From CABQCM01 sp965145485 (GTDB lineage Bacteria > Bacillota > Clostridia > Oscillospirales > Acutalibacteraceae): a stretch of DNA of 64,000 nt. Of this stretch, positions 26,348 through 34,317 are shown one piece after another (within the stretch, counting starts at the first letter, position 1; each line of letters begins with the position of its first letter). Both the position numbers and the translations under genes were made by a program. The stretch covers positions 62,001 to 126,000 of the forward strand of contig CBCTCU010000002.1 of the NCBI GenBank assembly GCA_965145485.1. Direction: 5' to 3'. The notes beneath the pieces were generated by a model, which worked only from the letters and a program-made list of their open reading frames with translations, was not told where the DNA came from and did not search any database.

Positions 26348-27726
26348 TTATCGAACACATCGGGCTGAGTGAAATCAGCGGTTCCCTCGTGGTGCTCGAC
26401 GGCGTGCAGGGCGCCGCTTTTGAAGAAGTGGTGGAGCTTCGCCTCGACAACGGCACCACCCGCATGGGCCGCGTGGTGCAGATCGACGGCGACCGGGTCG
26501 TCATCCAGGTGTTTGAGGGAACCTCGGGCGTTTCGCTCAAAAACACCCGCACCGTCTTTACCGCCCATCCCATGGAGATGCCCCTTTCCCCCGAGCTGCT
26601 GGGGAGGGTTTTCGACGGCGCCGGCCGGCCGGCCGACGGAATGGGGGAGATCTTCCCCACCGCCCATATGGATATCAACGGCCTGCCCATCAACCCCGTC
26701 TCGCGGGAATATCCGCGCAACTACATCGCCACCGGCATCTCCTCCATCGACGTGATGTCCACCCTGATCCGGGGGCAGAAGCTGCCCATCTTCTCCGGCT
26801 CGGGTATGAAGCATAACGAGCTTGCCGCCCAGATTGTCCGCCAGGCCCGCGTGGGGGATGAAACCGAGGGCTTTGCCATCGTCTTTGCGGCCATGGGGGT
26901 GCAAAACGACATTGCCGACTATTTCCGGCGGGTGTTTGAAGCGTCGGGGGTGCTCAAGCGGGTGGTCATGTTTTTAAACCTCTCCAACGACCCCATCATC
27001 GAGCGTATCCTGACCCCGCGCTGCGCCCTGACCGCGGCCGAGTACCTGGCCTTTGAACTGGGCATGCACATCCTGGTGGTCATGACCGATATGACCTCCT
27101 ACGCCGAGGCCTGCCGTGAATTCAGCTCGTCCAAGGGCGAGATCCCGGGCAGGAAGGGCTACCCCGGCTATCTCTACTCCGATCTCGCATCGCTGTACGA
27201 GCGTGCCGGCATGATTAAGGGCAAGCGCGGCTCGGTCACCCAGCTCCCGATCCTGACCATGCCCAACGACGACATCACCCACCCGGTGCCCGACCTGACC
27301 GGCTATATCACCGAGGGGCAGATCGTGCTCGACCGCCAGTTGGATTCGATGGGGATTTACCCGCCGGTGAGCGTGCTGATGTCCCTCTCCCGCCTGATGA
27401 AGGACGGTATCGGCGAGGGCTTCACGCGGGAGGACCACGCCCCCTTGAGCAACCAGCTCTTTGCCTGCTGCGCCAAGGTGCAGGACGCCCGCTCGCTTGC
27501 CTCGGTCATCGGTGAGGACGAGTTGAGCGAAACCGATAAACTGTACATCGACTTTGGCCGGGAATTTGAGAACCGTTTTCTGCGCCAGAGCGAGAATGAG
27601 AACCGCACCATGGAGCAGTCGCTTGACCTGGGGTGGGAGTTGCTGTCCATCCTTCCGCGCGGCGAACTGGACCGCCTCGACGACAAGATTGTCGAGAAAT
27701 ACTACAAGCCCAAGCGGGACGAATAA
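26344..27726 (+). CDS. ntpB: V-type ATPase regulatory subunit B
   Basis: Nucleotide-binding but non-catalytic partner of subunit A, 460 residues. In place of the P-loop it has SGSGMKHNELAAQI; other family features are EGTSGVSLKNT, the PINPVSREYPRN stretch, TDMTSYAEACREFS, PGRKGYPGYLYSDLA and SRLMKDGIGEG. It overlaps subunit A by four bases (ATGA), which fits equal production of the two head proteins. Confidence 0.97.
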   Translation: MIIEHIGLSEISGSLVVLDGVQGAAFEEVVELRLDNGTTRMGRVVQIDGDRVVIQVFEGTSGVSLKNTRTVFTAHPMEMPLSPELLGRVFDGAGRPADGMGEIFPTAHMDINGLPINPVSREYPRNYIATGISSIDVMSTLIRGQKLPIFSGSGMKHNELAAQIVRQARVGDETEGFAIVFAAMGVQNDIADYFRRVFEASGVLKRVVMFLNLSNDPIIERILTPRCALTAAEYLAFELGMHILVVMTDMTSYAEACREFSSSKGEIPGRKGYPGYLYSDLASLYERAGMIKGKRGSVTQLPILTMPNDDITHPVPDLTGYITEGQIVLDRQLDSMGIYPPVSVLMSLSRLMKDGIGEGFTREDHAPLSNQLFACCAKVQDARSLASVIGEDELSETDKLYIDFGREFENRFLRQSENENRTMEQSLDLGWELLSILPRGELDRLDDKIVEKYYKPKRDE

Positions 27727-27783
27727 AGCGCATCACCCTGCGCCGTACGGCAGTGTAATTTGGTTTGAAAGGAGTCGAAGCCT

Positions 27784-28395
27784 GTGCCCGTTCAAATGAA
27801 TCCCACCAAGGGGAACCTGATGGCCGCGAAAAAATCGCTTGATCTTGCCCGGGTCGGCTTTGACCTGCTCGACCGCAAGCGGAATATCCTCATCCGCGAG
27901 ACTATGGCCATGATCGATACGGCCAACGAAATCCAGCAGCAGATCGACTCGACCTACGCCGAGGCCTATCGGGCACTGCAATACGCCAACGTTACGCTCG
28001 GCATATGCGACCGGGCGGCCAAATCGGTGCCCATTGAAAACGGCGTGAGCATCGCCTTTCGCAGCGTGATGGGAGTTGAGATTCCCATGGTGTCTTTTGA
28101 CCCTAATCCGGTGCGCAATTATTATGGATTCCAGTCGACCAACGCCATGCTCGACGAGGCGTTTATGAAGTTTGATTCGGTCAAAAAGCTGACCGTTAAG
28201 CTTGCCGAGGTGGAAAACAGCGTCTACCGGCTGGCCGACGCCATCAAAAAGACCCAAAAGAGGGCCAATGCCTTAAAGAATATTGTGATCCCCCGCTTTA
28301 CCGAGACCATCAAGTTTATCACCGAGGCGCTCGAAGAAAAGGAGCGGGAGGAATTTGCCCGCATGAAGGTCATCAAGATGACCAAGAGCAAGTGA
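27784..28395 (+). CDS. ntpD: V-type ATPase subunit D
   Basis: Rotor shaft running through the head, 203 residues and almost entirely helical. Family features are MNPTKGNLMAAKKSLDLAR near the start, FDLLDRKRNILIRE, and the C-terminal RRVN-like stretch here read as KRANALKNIVIPRF. It starts with GTG after AAAGGAGTC. It is the last gene of the operon and is followed within 25 bases by a strong terminator. Confidence 0.95.
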   Translation: MPVQMNPTKGNLMAAKKSLDLARVGFDLLDRKRNILIRETMAMIDTANEIQQQIDSTYAEAYRALQYANVTLGICDRAAKSVPIENGVSIAFRSVMGVEIPMVSFDPNPVRNYYGFQSTNAMLDEAFMKFDSVKKLTVKLAEVENSVYRLADAIKKTQKRANALKNIVIPRFTETIKFITEALEEKEREEFARMKVIKMTKSK

Positions 28396-28416
28396 ATAGT
28401 GCGCGCTACATGGAAG

Positions 28417-28461
28417 AAAAAACACACGGCAGACTGTATCAGGTCTACCGTGTGTTTTTTT
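28417..28461 (+). terminator. Terminator of the V-type ATPase operon (usable from both sides)
   Basis: A 13-bp outer stem AAAAAACACACGG / CCGTGTGTTTTTT with an inner AGAC/GTCT stem ends in a run of seven T on the plus strand. The reverse strand also ends in T residues, so it can also stop the convergent XRE gene. Confidence 0.9.
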
Positions 28462-28476
28462 GATGCATGATATGAG

Positions 28477-28965
28477 TCATTCTTGGCTTATACGGCCAAA
28501 ATCGAAAAGCTGTTTCACTTCCACGCCGAGGACGTCGGCAATACGGAACAGGACGGTTGTCGTAAAAGGGGTAGGTACATTGGGGGCCTCGATATTGCTC
28601 ATGTGGGTACGGCTAATTCCGATCTTTTCCGCTAAGTCCAATTGTGTCATATTAGCGCGTTTTCTGTAATAACTAATGTTGTTTCCCAGCAGGCGGTAGA
28701 TTTCGTTGTGTTCCATGCTACTCTCCAGGCCGACAAAAAAATCATCGTATGTGCACTGATATAATTTACGTAGCGTCGTTATCATGCTGATCGGGATATT
28801 GAGTTCTCCCGCCTCGTATTTCGCGTATGTGCTTCGGCCAATGTCACAGGAGTTTAATTGCAATAGTGCGCACAGTTTTTCTTGCGATAATCTATGCTGT
28901 TTTCGTAGCATGCGGAGATTATCACCCATATTTTGGTCACACTTCAGTTTTAAATTTTGTCTCAT
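28477..28965 (-). CDS. XRE-family regulator with two HTH domains
   Basis: A 162-residue protein with two helix-turn-helix domains in tandem: about residues 12-70 (NLRMLRKQHRLSQEKLCALL) and about 92-150 (YYRKRANMTQLDLAEKIGIS). The first domain and the DIGRSTYAKYEAGELNI stretch after it are closely similar to the single-domain regulator at 29495-29767, so the genes are paralogous. The frame is open to 29019, but ATG 28963-28965 corresponds to the paralogue's start. It converges on the ATPase operon and diverges from the gene at 29093. No target is known; palindromic sites nearby suggest autoregulation. Confidence 0.85.
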   Translation of the reverse strand: MRQNLKLKCDQNMGDNLRMLRKQHRLSQEKLCALLQLNSCDIGRSTYAKYEAGELNIPISMITTLRKLYQCTYDDFFVGLESSMEHNEIYRLLGNNISYYRKRANMTQLDLAEKIGISRTHMSNIEAPNVPTPFTTTVLFRIADVLGVEVKQLFDFGRISQE

Positions 28966-28992
28966 AACTTTGGCCCCGAAATACAAGTATTG

Positions 28993-29049
28993 ACCAATAT
29001 TGGTTGCAACTATTTCCATTATATGCTATACTACACCCAAATATTGACC
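28993..29049. promoter_or_regulatory. Overlapping divergent promoters with palindromic sites between two regulator genes
   Basis: Plus strand: TTGCAA (29004-29009), 17 bases, TATACT (29027-29032), directed at the 29093 gene. Minus strand: TATAAT (29018-29023) with a weak -35, directed at the XRE gene. A perfect palindrome ACCAATATTGGT (28993-29004) abuts the plus -35 box, and TATTGACC occurs at 28988-28995 and 29042-29049. The ten-mer of the first site (TGACCAATAT) recurs inverted at 29849-29858. Confidence 0.5.
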
Positions 29050-29092
29050 GCTATACTGATCGGAACTGAGCTTTTTATGAGGAGACGGTGTT

Positions 29093-29479
29093 ATGGAGAA
29101 TAAATTTTTCTTTCTTACTGATAAACAAACCACAGCGTATACTTTGAGACGAAAAGGCTTGTCTTATAAAGCGATTGGTCAAGCTATGGACAATATAACA
29201 CCAAGTGCCGCGCGTGAATTGGTTTTGAATGCCCAACGCGGAATTCGTTCTTATGAGCGTCATCTCAAAGCATTGGAAAAGAACCAAGACCTGCTAAATT
29301 TTACATTGTCCAGGGGAGAAATGAAAATGGTGGTATGCGGTTTAAGAATGCTTCGGGCGCACAAAACATGCCGTACCTTATTTTGGTATGACGATCTACG
29401 CTTGGAGGACAGTAAAATAGACCTGCTGATTGAAAGATCGATCGACGCTTTGTCGGAAGAAGTGGAAGGCAGAAAATAA
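29093..29479 (+). CDS. Hypothetical protein with sigma/LuxR-like HTH region
   Basis: A 128-residue protein I do not recognise as a named family. Residues 9-48 (DKQTTAYTLRRKGLSYKAIG and on) look like a helix-turn-helix of sigma region 4 or phage-type regulators. The rest is helical and charged, with RTLFWYDDLRLEDSKID near residue 97. The gene is AT-rich compared with its neighbours and has a clear TGAGGAGAC site. It lies between two paralogous XRE genes and shares a promoter region with one, which suggests a regulatory unit of foreign origin. Function is unknown. Confidence 0.65.
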   Translation: MENKFFFLTDKQTTAYTLRRKGLSYKAIGQAMDNITPSAARELVLNAQRGIRSYERHLKALEKNQDLLNFTLSRGEMKMVVCGLRMLRAHKTCRTLFWYDDLRLEDSKIDLLIERSIDALSEEVEGRK

Positions 29480-29481
29480 AA

Positions 29482-29509
29482 GCCCCCAAGCATGTCACGC
29501 TTCGGGGGC
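29482..29509 (-). terminator. Hairpin between convergent small genes
   Basis: GCCCCC (29482-29487) pairs with GGGGGC (29504-29509), extended by AAGC/GCTT with one bulge. On the minus strand it is followed by TTTTATTTTC, so it should end the XRE transcript; that gene's stop codon lies in the loop. Confidence 0.65.
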
Positions 29510-29767
29510 CGTATGGTTGGGCTCATCTACTTTCAAACCGGCAAAAAAATCATCATATTGACATCCATAAATGTCCTTGAGTGTAATCAATACGCTGATG
29601 CGAATATTGAGCTGCCCTGATTCGTATTTTTCATAGGTGCTCCTGCCAATGTCACAACCATGGCGTTGCAGCTCGGCGCATAATTTCTCTTGAGAAAAAT
29701 TGTTCTGATTCCTCAGTTTACGAAGATTAGCGCCCATATTTAGATCGCGCCTCAGTTTTTGTTCCAT
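29495..29767 (-). CDS. XRE-family regulator, single HTH
   Basis: A 90-residue DNA-binding protein with one HTH domain at about residues 10-70 (NLRKLRNQNNFSQEKLCAEL) and DIGRSTYEKYESGQLNI. About two thirds of the residues in this domain match the first domain of the regulator at 28477-28965 by eye. ATG 29765-29767 has GAGG upstream; a TTG 15 bases earlier is inside that site. It converges on the 29093 gene. It could form mixed dimers with, or compete against, its two-domain relative (inference). Confidence 0.85.
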   Translation of the reverse strand: MEQKLRRDLNMGANLRKLRNQNNFSQEKLCAELQRHGCDIGRSTYEKYESGQLNIRISVLITLKDIYGCQYDDFFAGLKVDEPNHTAPEA

Positions 29768-29848
29768 TCGTCTATACCTCAACTGCCATTGATCGTCACT
29801 TTAAACTGCTTTTATTCTATGCGGAAGGCATGACAAATACTGATCTCT

Positions 29849-29858
29849 ATATTGGTCA
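29849..29858. promoter_or_regulatory. Third copy of the candidate regulator site
   Basis: ATATTGGTCA, the exact reverse complement of TGACCAATAT at 28991-29000. It lies 40 bases before the start of the third XRE gene, so the same regulator may act on it. Confidence 0.4.
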
Positions 29859-29898
29859 TTATGAAAGAATAATTCACAGTGCGAAAGGGAGAAACCTC

Positions 29899-30177
29899 AT
29901 GAAAAACCAGCCCTTTTATCAGGAATTCAGCCAAAGACTGTGTTACCTGCGCAAGGTCACCGGCCGCACGCAACAGAATGTCGCCGACTACCTGCAATTA
30001 GACCGCTCGGCCTATAGCTGCTATGAGCTGCGACGCAGCGCCCCCAGCCTCGACAAGCTCTGCCAGCTCGCCCGGCTGTATCGCGTTTCCACCGACTTCC
30101 TGCTCGGGGTCGGCGGATGGGACGACGACAAACAGTTTGCCTATCGCTTTGGCGAAGAACCCGATGCGCTGAAATAA
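29899..30177 (+). CDS. XRE-family regulator, compact HTH
   Basis: A 92-residue protein with an HTH domain at about residues 8-65: LCYLRKVTGRTQQNVADYLQ, SAYSCYELRRSAPSLDKLCQ, then LYRVSTDFLLGVG, a very common small-repressor pattern. It is not closely similar to the two paralogous XRE proteins next to it and has the GC-rich codon use of the chromosome. AAAGGGAG lies before ATG 29899; earlier start codons have none. It precedes the his promoter on the same strand; a link to histidine genes is not shown. Confidence 0.85.
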   Translation: MKNQPFYQEFSQRLCYLRKVTGRTQQNVADYLQLDRSAYSCYELRRSAPSLDKLCQLARLYRVSTDFLLGVGGWDDDKQFAYRFGEEPDALK

Positions 30178-30249
30178 TCCCAACCGGCTTGCAATTGCGG
30201 CCCTTTTCCATTAAAATAGAACCAGATTTTCAAACCGTGCAAATTGCGC

Positions 30250-30278
30250 TTGACAGAATGGGTTTATCGTGATATCAT
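30250..30278 (+). promoter_or_regulatory. Predicted promoter of the histidine operon
   Basis: TTGACA (30250-30255), 17 bases, TATCAT (30273-30278), about 37 bases before hisZ after allowing for the start point. The leader is too short for a T-box or a His-rich attenuator. Confidence 0.75.
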
Positions 30279-30321
30279 GTTAGCAAGTTAAAGCGCGTGG
30301 CCGCATAAGGAGTTGAATCCG

Positions 30322-31524
30322 ATGAATGGAAAACACAGCCGCACCACCCCCGAGGGCACGAGGGATTTGCTGTTTGAGGAGTGCCTCGCCCGGCGCGAGG
30401 TGGCCCGGCGGCTGGCCGATTTGTTCTGCTCGCGCGGCTACGCTGAGGTCATGACGCCGGGGCTGGAGTATTACGATATGTTCGCCGGCGAGATGGCCGG
30501 CATGCCGCAGGAGTCGCTGTATAAACTCTGCGACAACCACGGCCGCCTCCTGGTCATGCGGCCGGACAGCACCATGCCCATCGCCCGCCTGGTCGGCGCG
30601 CGGCTCAAGGATGCGCCCCTGCCGCTGCGGCTTTACTATGCCCAGACGGTTTACCGCGCCACCCCCTCGATGAGCGGGCGCAGCGACGAGGTCATGCAGT
30701 CGGGCATCGAGCTGCTCGGCGCTCCGGGCAAGCGGGCCGACCTCGAGGTAATCACCATGGCGGTCGACGCGCTGCGCGCCTGCGAGGTGGAGGATTTTCG
30801 CATCGAGCTCGGCCATGCCGGCTTTTACAAGGCCCTCGCCGGCCGCCTGCCGGTGGACGACGAGGTGCGCGAGGATATCCGCCTGCTGATTGAGTCCAAA
30901 AACTACGCCGGCCTGGGCGCTCTGCTCGACGACCTGGAGGATACCGAGGCGGTCCGCGCCATCCGCCGCCTTCCCCGCCTGTTCGGCGGGCGGGAGGTCT
31001 TTGCCGGCGCGGCCGCGCTGTGCGGGGAAGATCCCAGCGCTATGGAGCCTTTGCGTTACCTCGAGGGGATTTATACCGACCTGGAAGCGCTGGGCCTTGA
31101 CGGCAAGATCAGCATCGACCTCGGGTTGGTGCACCGCAACGATTACTATACCGGCGTGGTCTTTCGCGGTTATGTCGAGGGCGCGGGCCAGACGGCTGTT
31201 TCGGGCGGCCGCTACGACCGCCTGCTGGGTGAGTTCGGCGCTCCCATGCCGGCCACCGGCTTTGGGGTGGACGACGACCGGCTCGCCCGCGTGCTGCTCG
31301 CCCGTGGGGAGGGGATCGCCCACCAGCCGCCCGAGGCGGCGGTGTTCGGCCCCGAGGGCTATGAGATGAAGGCCCTGATCGAGCTTCGCGCCCGCGCCGG
31401 CCGTGGCGTGCGGTGCATCAGCGCTACCGCCTGCGATGAGGAGCAGGCGGCCGCCCAGGCCAGGGCGGCGGGGGCCAAAACCCTGATTGTCGTGGGCGAG
31501 CAGGTGACCGAGCGGCCTTTGTAA
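30322..31524 (+). CDS. hisZ: ATP phosphoribosyltransferase regulatory subunit
   Basis: Class II aminoacyl-tRNA synthetase paralogue that forms a complex with short HisG and provides histidine feedback control. The 400-residue product has TPEGTRDLLFEE near the start, motif-2-like RLYYAQTVYRA, DLGLVHRNDYYTGVVFRGYV and SGGRYDRLLGEFG. It lacks the C-terminal anticodon-binding domain of HisRS. ATG 30322 lies nine bases after AAGGAG. The presence of a short HisG two positions later fits this role rather than HisS. Confidence 0.92.
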   Translation: MNGKHSRTTPEGTRDLLFEECLARREVARRLADLFCSRGYAEVMTPGLEYYDMFAGEMAGMPQESLYKLCDNHGRLLVMRPDSTMPIARLVGARLKDAPLPLRLYYAQTVYRATPSMSGRSDEVMQSGIELLGAPGKRADLEVITMAVDALRACEVEDFRIELGHAGFYKALAGRLPVDDEVREDIRLLIESKNYAGLGALLDDLEDTEAVRAIRRLPRLFGGREVFAGAAALCGEDPSAMEPLRYLEGIYTDLEALGLDGKISIDLGLVHRNDYYTGVVFRGYVEGAGQTAVSGGRYDRLLGEFGAPMPATGFGVDDDRLARVLLARGEGIAHQPPEAAVFGPEGYEMKALIELRARAGRGVRCISATACDEEQAAAQARAAGAKTLIVVGEQVTERPL

Positions 31525-31525
31525 T

Positions 31526-31924
31526 GTATTCGCGGGGGTCAGCGGCATTGCCTGCGGCGCGCCGCGCTTCCCCTCGCTGCCGCCGGGAGAGAGCCTTTGC
31601 CTGCCGCGGACGCGAATGTTTCCCGCAGAGAACCGATGTATTCCCACAGGCGGAGCGGCTTGCCTTCGGTTGGCGCGGAAAACGCCGCGCTTCGCCTCGT
31701 TGCCACCGGGAGAGAGCTTTTGCCTGCGGCGGAAGCTAATGTTTTCCGCAGAGAACCGGCGTATTCCCGTTGGTGGGGCAGATTGCTTTCGGCTGGCGCG
31801 GGAAACGCCGCGCTTCCCCTCGCCGCCACCGGGAGAGAGCCTTTGCCTGCCGCGGAAGCTAATGTTTTCCGCAGAGAACCGATGTATTCCCGCTGGTGGG
31901 GCAGATTGTCTCCGATTGGCGGGT
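31526..31924. repeat. 123-bp tandem repeat between hisZ and hisG
   Basis: Units begin with GTATTC at 31526 (112 bp), 31638 (123 bp), 31761 (123 bp) and 31884 (a partial fourth, about 40 bp). Units two and three are nearly the same. Each contains GCGGAAGC...TTTTCCGC, able to form a small hairpin. As 123 is a multiple of three, frames stay open on both strands (41-residue repeats), but none has a ribosome-binding site, so I treat the stretch as non-coding. Confidence 0.9.
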
Positions 31925-32038
31925 GGAAGCCATCGCACACCAACGTGAACAATATACACATATCGACCAACACCCGGCCTGAGCCGGTTTTCAATCCGAA
32001 CGAAAGGGCGCCTTCGATAAAAGGCGGGTAACGCTGTT

Positions 32039-32677
32039 ATGAGACCAATACGTATTGCTCTGACCAAGGGGCGGCTGGAAAAAAATGCGGTCGGCCTGTT
32101 TGAGCGCATGGGGCTTGACTGCACGCAGCTCATCGACAAGGGTCGGCGGCTGATTTTGCCGGTCGGGCCGTACGAGGCGGTGCTTGCCAAAGCGGCCGAC
32201 GTCATCACCTACGTGGAGCACGGGGTTTGCGATCTCGGTGTCGTCGGCAAAGACACCATCGCCGAGCACGACACGGGCGAATTTTACGAGGTCATGGATC
32301 TCGGCTTCGGCCGCTGCCGCTTTGCCCTTGCCGGCCGCAAGGGAGAGGATTTTTACAGCGGCTACGCCATGAAGACCATCGCCACCAAGTACCCCAACGT
32401 CGCCCGCGCCTTTTTTGAAAAAAAAGGGATGGACATCCGCATTATCAAGATCGAGGGCTCGGTCGAATTAGCCCCGCTGCTTGGGCTGGCCGACGCGATC
32501 GTCGACATCGTCGAGACCGGCTCGACGCTAAAGGAAAACGGGCTGGAGGTTTACGAGACGGTGTGCCCCATTTCGGCGCGGGTGATTGTGAATATGGCCA
32601 GCCTGAAACTGCGCAAGAGCGAGATCGAATCCCTGCTGGATCGCATGGAGCAGGCGGGGGCGTCGATGGAAGTGTGA
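32039..32677 (+). CDS. hisG: ATP phosphoribosyltransferase, short form
   Basis: First enzyme of histidine synthesis, joining ATP and PRPP. The 212-residue product is the short HisG that lacks the C-terminal regulatory domain and needs HisZ, which is present upstream. Family motifs are RIALTKGRLEKNAV, DVITYVEHGVCDLGVVGKD, and the PRPP-binding loop DAIVDIVETGSTLKENGL. It is preceded by the tandem repeat rather than being coupled to hisZ. Confidence 0.96.
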   Translation: MRPIRIALTKGRLEKNAVGLFERMGLDCTQLIDKGRRLILPVGPYEAVLAKAADVITYVEHGVCDLGVVGKDTIAEHDTGEFYEVMDLGFGRCRFALAGRKGEDFYSGYAMKTIATKYPNVARAFFEKKGMDIRIIKIEGSVELAPLLGLADAIVDIVETGSTLKENGLEVYETVCPISARVIVNMASLKLRKSEIESLLDRMEQAGASMEV

Positions 32678-32825
32678 AAATTTATCACAAAAGGCCGGAT
32701 GGCCGGCCGGTGTTTCTTGGGAGCCGGAAGTTAAAATTGGGGTGAAGCGGATATGCCCGCCCCGCCCGCCGGATCATGTGGGCGGCGTGAAACGGGGCAT
32801 CGCACGGGAAAGGCAGGAGAGTGAA

Positions 32826-34112
32826 ATGATCGAAATTGTTACCGCCGACGGCAGGGCCGAGCGGGAGCTGCTCCAAAGGATCAAAGAGCGCAGCGGCGAG
32901 GTCGATCGCACCGTTACCGCCGCGGTTAGCGAGCTGATCGACGACGTAAAGCGCAACGGCGACGAGGCGGTCCGCCGTTACACGGTTCAATTTGACGGCG
33001 AGGCGCCCGATTGCTTTGAGGTGCCGGCCGAGGAGCTGGAACGCGCGGTGGCCGAGTGCGACCCCGCTTTTATCGCCGCGCTCGAAAGGGCGGCGGGGAA
33101 TATCCGCGCCTTTCATCAGCGGCAGAAGCAGGAGGGATGGTCCTTTACCACCGCGCAGGGCTGCCTGCTTGGCCAGCGGGTGCGCGGCCTGCACCGGGTC
33201 GGAATTTACGTCCCGGGCGGCACGGCGGCCTATCCCTCCACCGTGCTGATGAATACCATCCCCGCCCGCATCGCCGGGGTGGGGGAGATCGTCATGGTCA
33301 CGCCGCCCCCCAAGAAGGGGCTTAACAACCGCGAAATCCTCGCTGCGGCTAAGGTGGCCGGGGTAGACCGGGTCTTTACGGTCGGCGGGGCGCAGGCGGT
33401 GGCCGCCCTTGCCTACGGCACCGAGAACATCCCCCGCGTGGACAAGATTGTCGGCCCGGGCAACATTTACGTCGCCACAGCCAAGCGCCTGCTCTACGGC
33501 GTAGTGGATATCGATATGATCGCCGGCCCGAGCGAGATATTGGTGTTGGCCGATCACACGGCCAATCCGGTCTATCTCGCCGCCGACCTGCTCTCGCAGG
33601 CCGAGCACGACCGCCTGGCCTCGGCCATCCTCATCACCACCGACCGCTCGGTTGCCGAGCGCACGGCCGCCGAGCTGTCCCGCCAGGCTGAGAAGCTCTC
33701 GCGCAAGGAAATATTGACCGAGTCCCTCGCCCGGTTCGGCGCTGGCATCGTCTGCCGCTCGATGGATGAGGCGGTCGACTTTGCCAACGAACTGGCCCCC
33801 GAGCACCTGGAAGTGGTGACCGAGAACCCCATAGAGCTGCTTGAGCGGCTGGACAATGCCGGATCTGTTTTTTTGGGCTCCTATTCCCCCGAGCCTCTGG
33901 GGGACTATTTTGCCGGCCCCAATCATGTGCTGCCCACCAGCGGAACGGCCCGTTTCTTTTCCCCGCTTTCGGTCGACAGCTTTGTCAAGCGCTCGAGCTT
34001 TATCTCCTACACCGAGGAAGCCCTGCGCGATGCCGGTGAGGATATCATCAAGCTGGCCGAGACCGAGGGATTGACCGCCCACGCCCAGTCGATTCGGGTG
34101 CGTATGGAGTAA
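32826..34112 (+). CDS. hisD: Histidinol dehydrogenase
   Basis: Oxidises histidinol to histidine in two NAD-dependent steps with a zinc site. The 428-residue product has GLHRVGIYVPGGTAAYPSTV, VDKIVGPGNIYVATAK, IDMIAGPSEILVLAD, LLSQAEHD and ELAPEHLEV, all family signatures. ATG 32826 follows GGCAGGAGAGTG; the longer frame from 32742 has no such site. It lies 148 bases after hisG; that gap contains a small GC-rich self-complementary stretch. Confidence 0.96.
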   Translation: MIEIVTADGRAERELLQRIKERSGEVDRTVTAAVSELIDDVKRNGDEAVRRYTVQFDGEAPDCFEVPAEELERAVAECDPAFIAALERAAGNIRAFHQRQKQEGWSFTTAQGCLLGQRVRGLHRVGIYVPGGTAAYPSTVLMNTIPARIAGVGEIVMVTPPPKKGLNNREILAAAKVAGVDRVFTVGGAQAVAALAYGTENIPRVDKIVGPGNIYVATAKRLLYGVVDIDMIAGPSEILVLADHTANPVYLAADLLSQAEHDRLASAILITTDRSVAERTAAELSRQAEKLSRKEILTESLARFGAGIVCRSMDEAVDFANELAPEHLEVVTENPIELLERLDNAGSVFLGSYSPEPLGDYFAGPNHVLPTSGTARFFSPLSVDSFVKRSSFISYTEEALRDAGEDIIKLAETEGLTAHAQSIRVRME

Positions 34113-34317
34113 CCCCTGCACCAGCGGAGCATCCGTTCGCAGGCCTCGCAATATATTACAAGGGAAATCGTGGCGGATGGCGCGCCTGCAAGCGGCAAAG
34201 TGCTCTGCTGCCCCGGGTGGGCAGCGGCGTGGCCGAGCTTCCTTTTGTTTCCTGATCGTGCGCTCTGACGGATGTGCTTCCTATTTTTGTTATTTTCATT
34301 TCACCGGGGGAGTTTCT

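Noticed and set aside
31526..31924. CRISPR array or coding repeats in the hisZ-hisG gap
   Set aside because: Units are contiguous 123-bp tandem copies with no short repeat/unique spacer pattern, and the open frames through them have no ribosome-binding site.
30280..32208. 642-codon minus-strand open frame across hisZ and the tandem repeat
   Set aside because: It is antisense to hisZ, rich in Arg, Pro and His, and has no ribosome-binding site. GC-rich codon bias keeps the opposite frame open.
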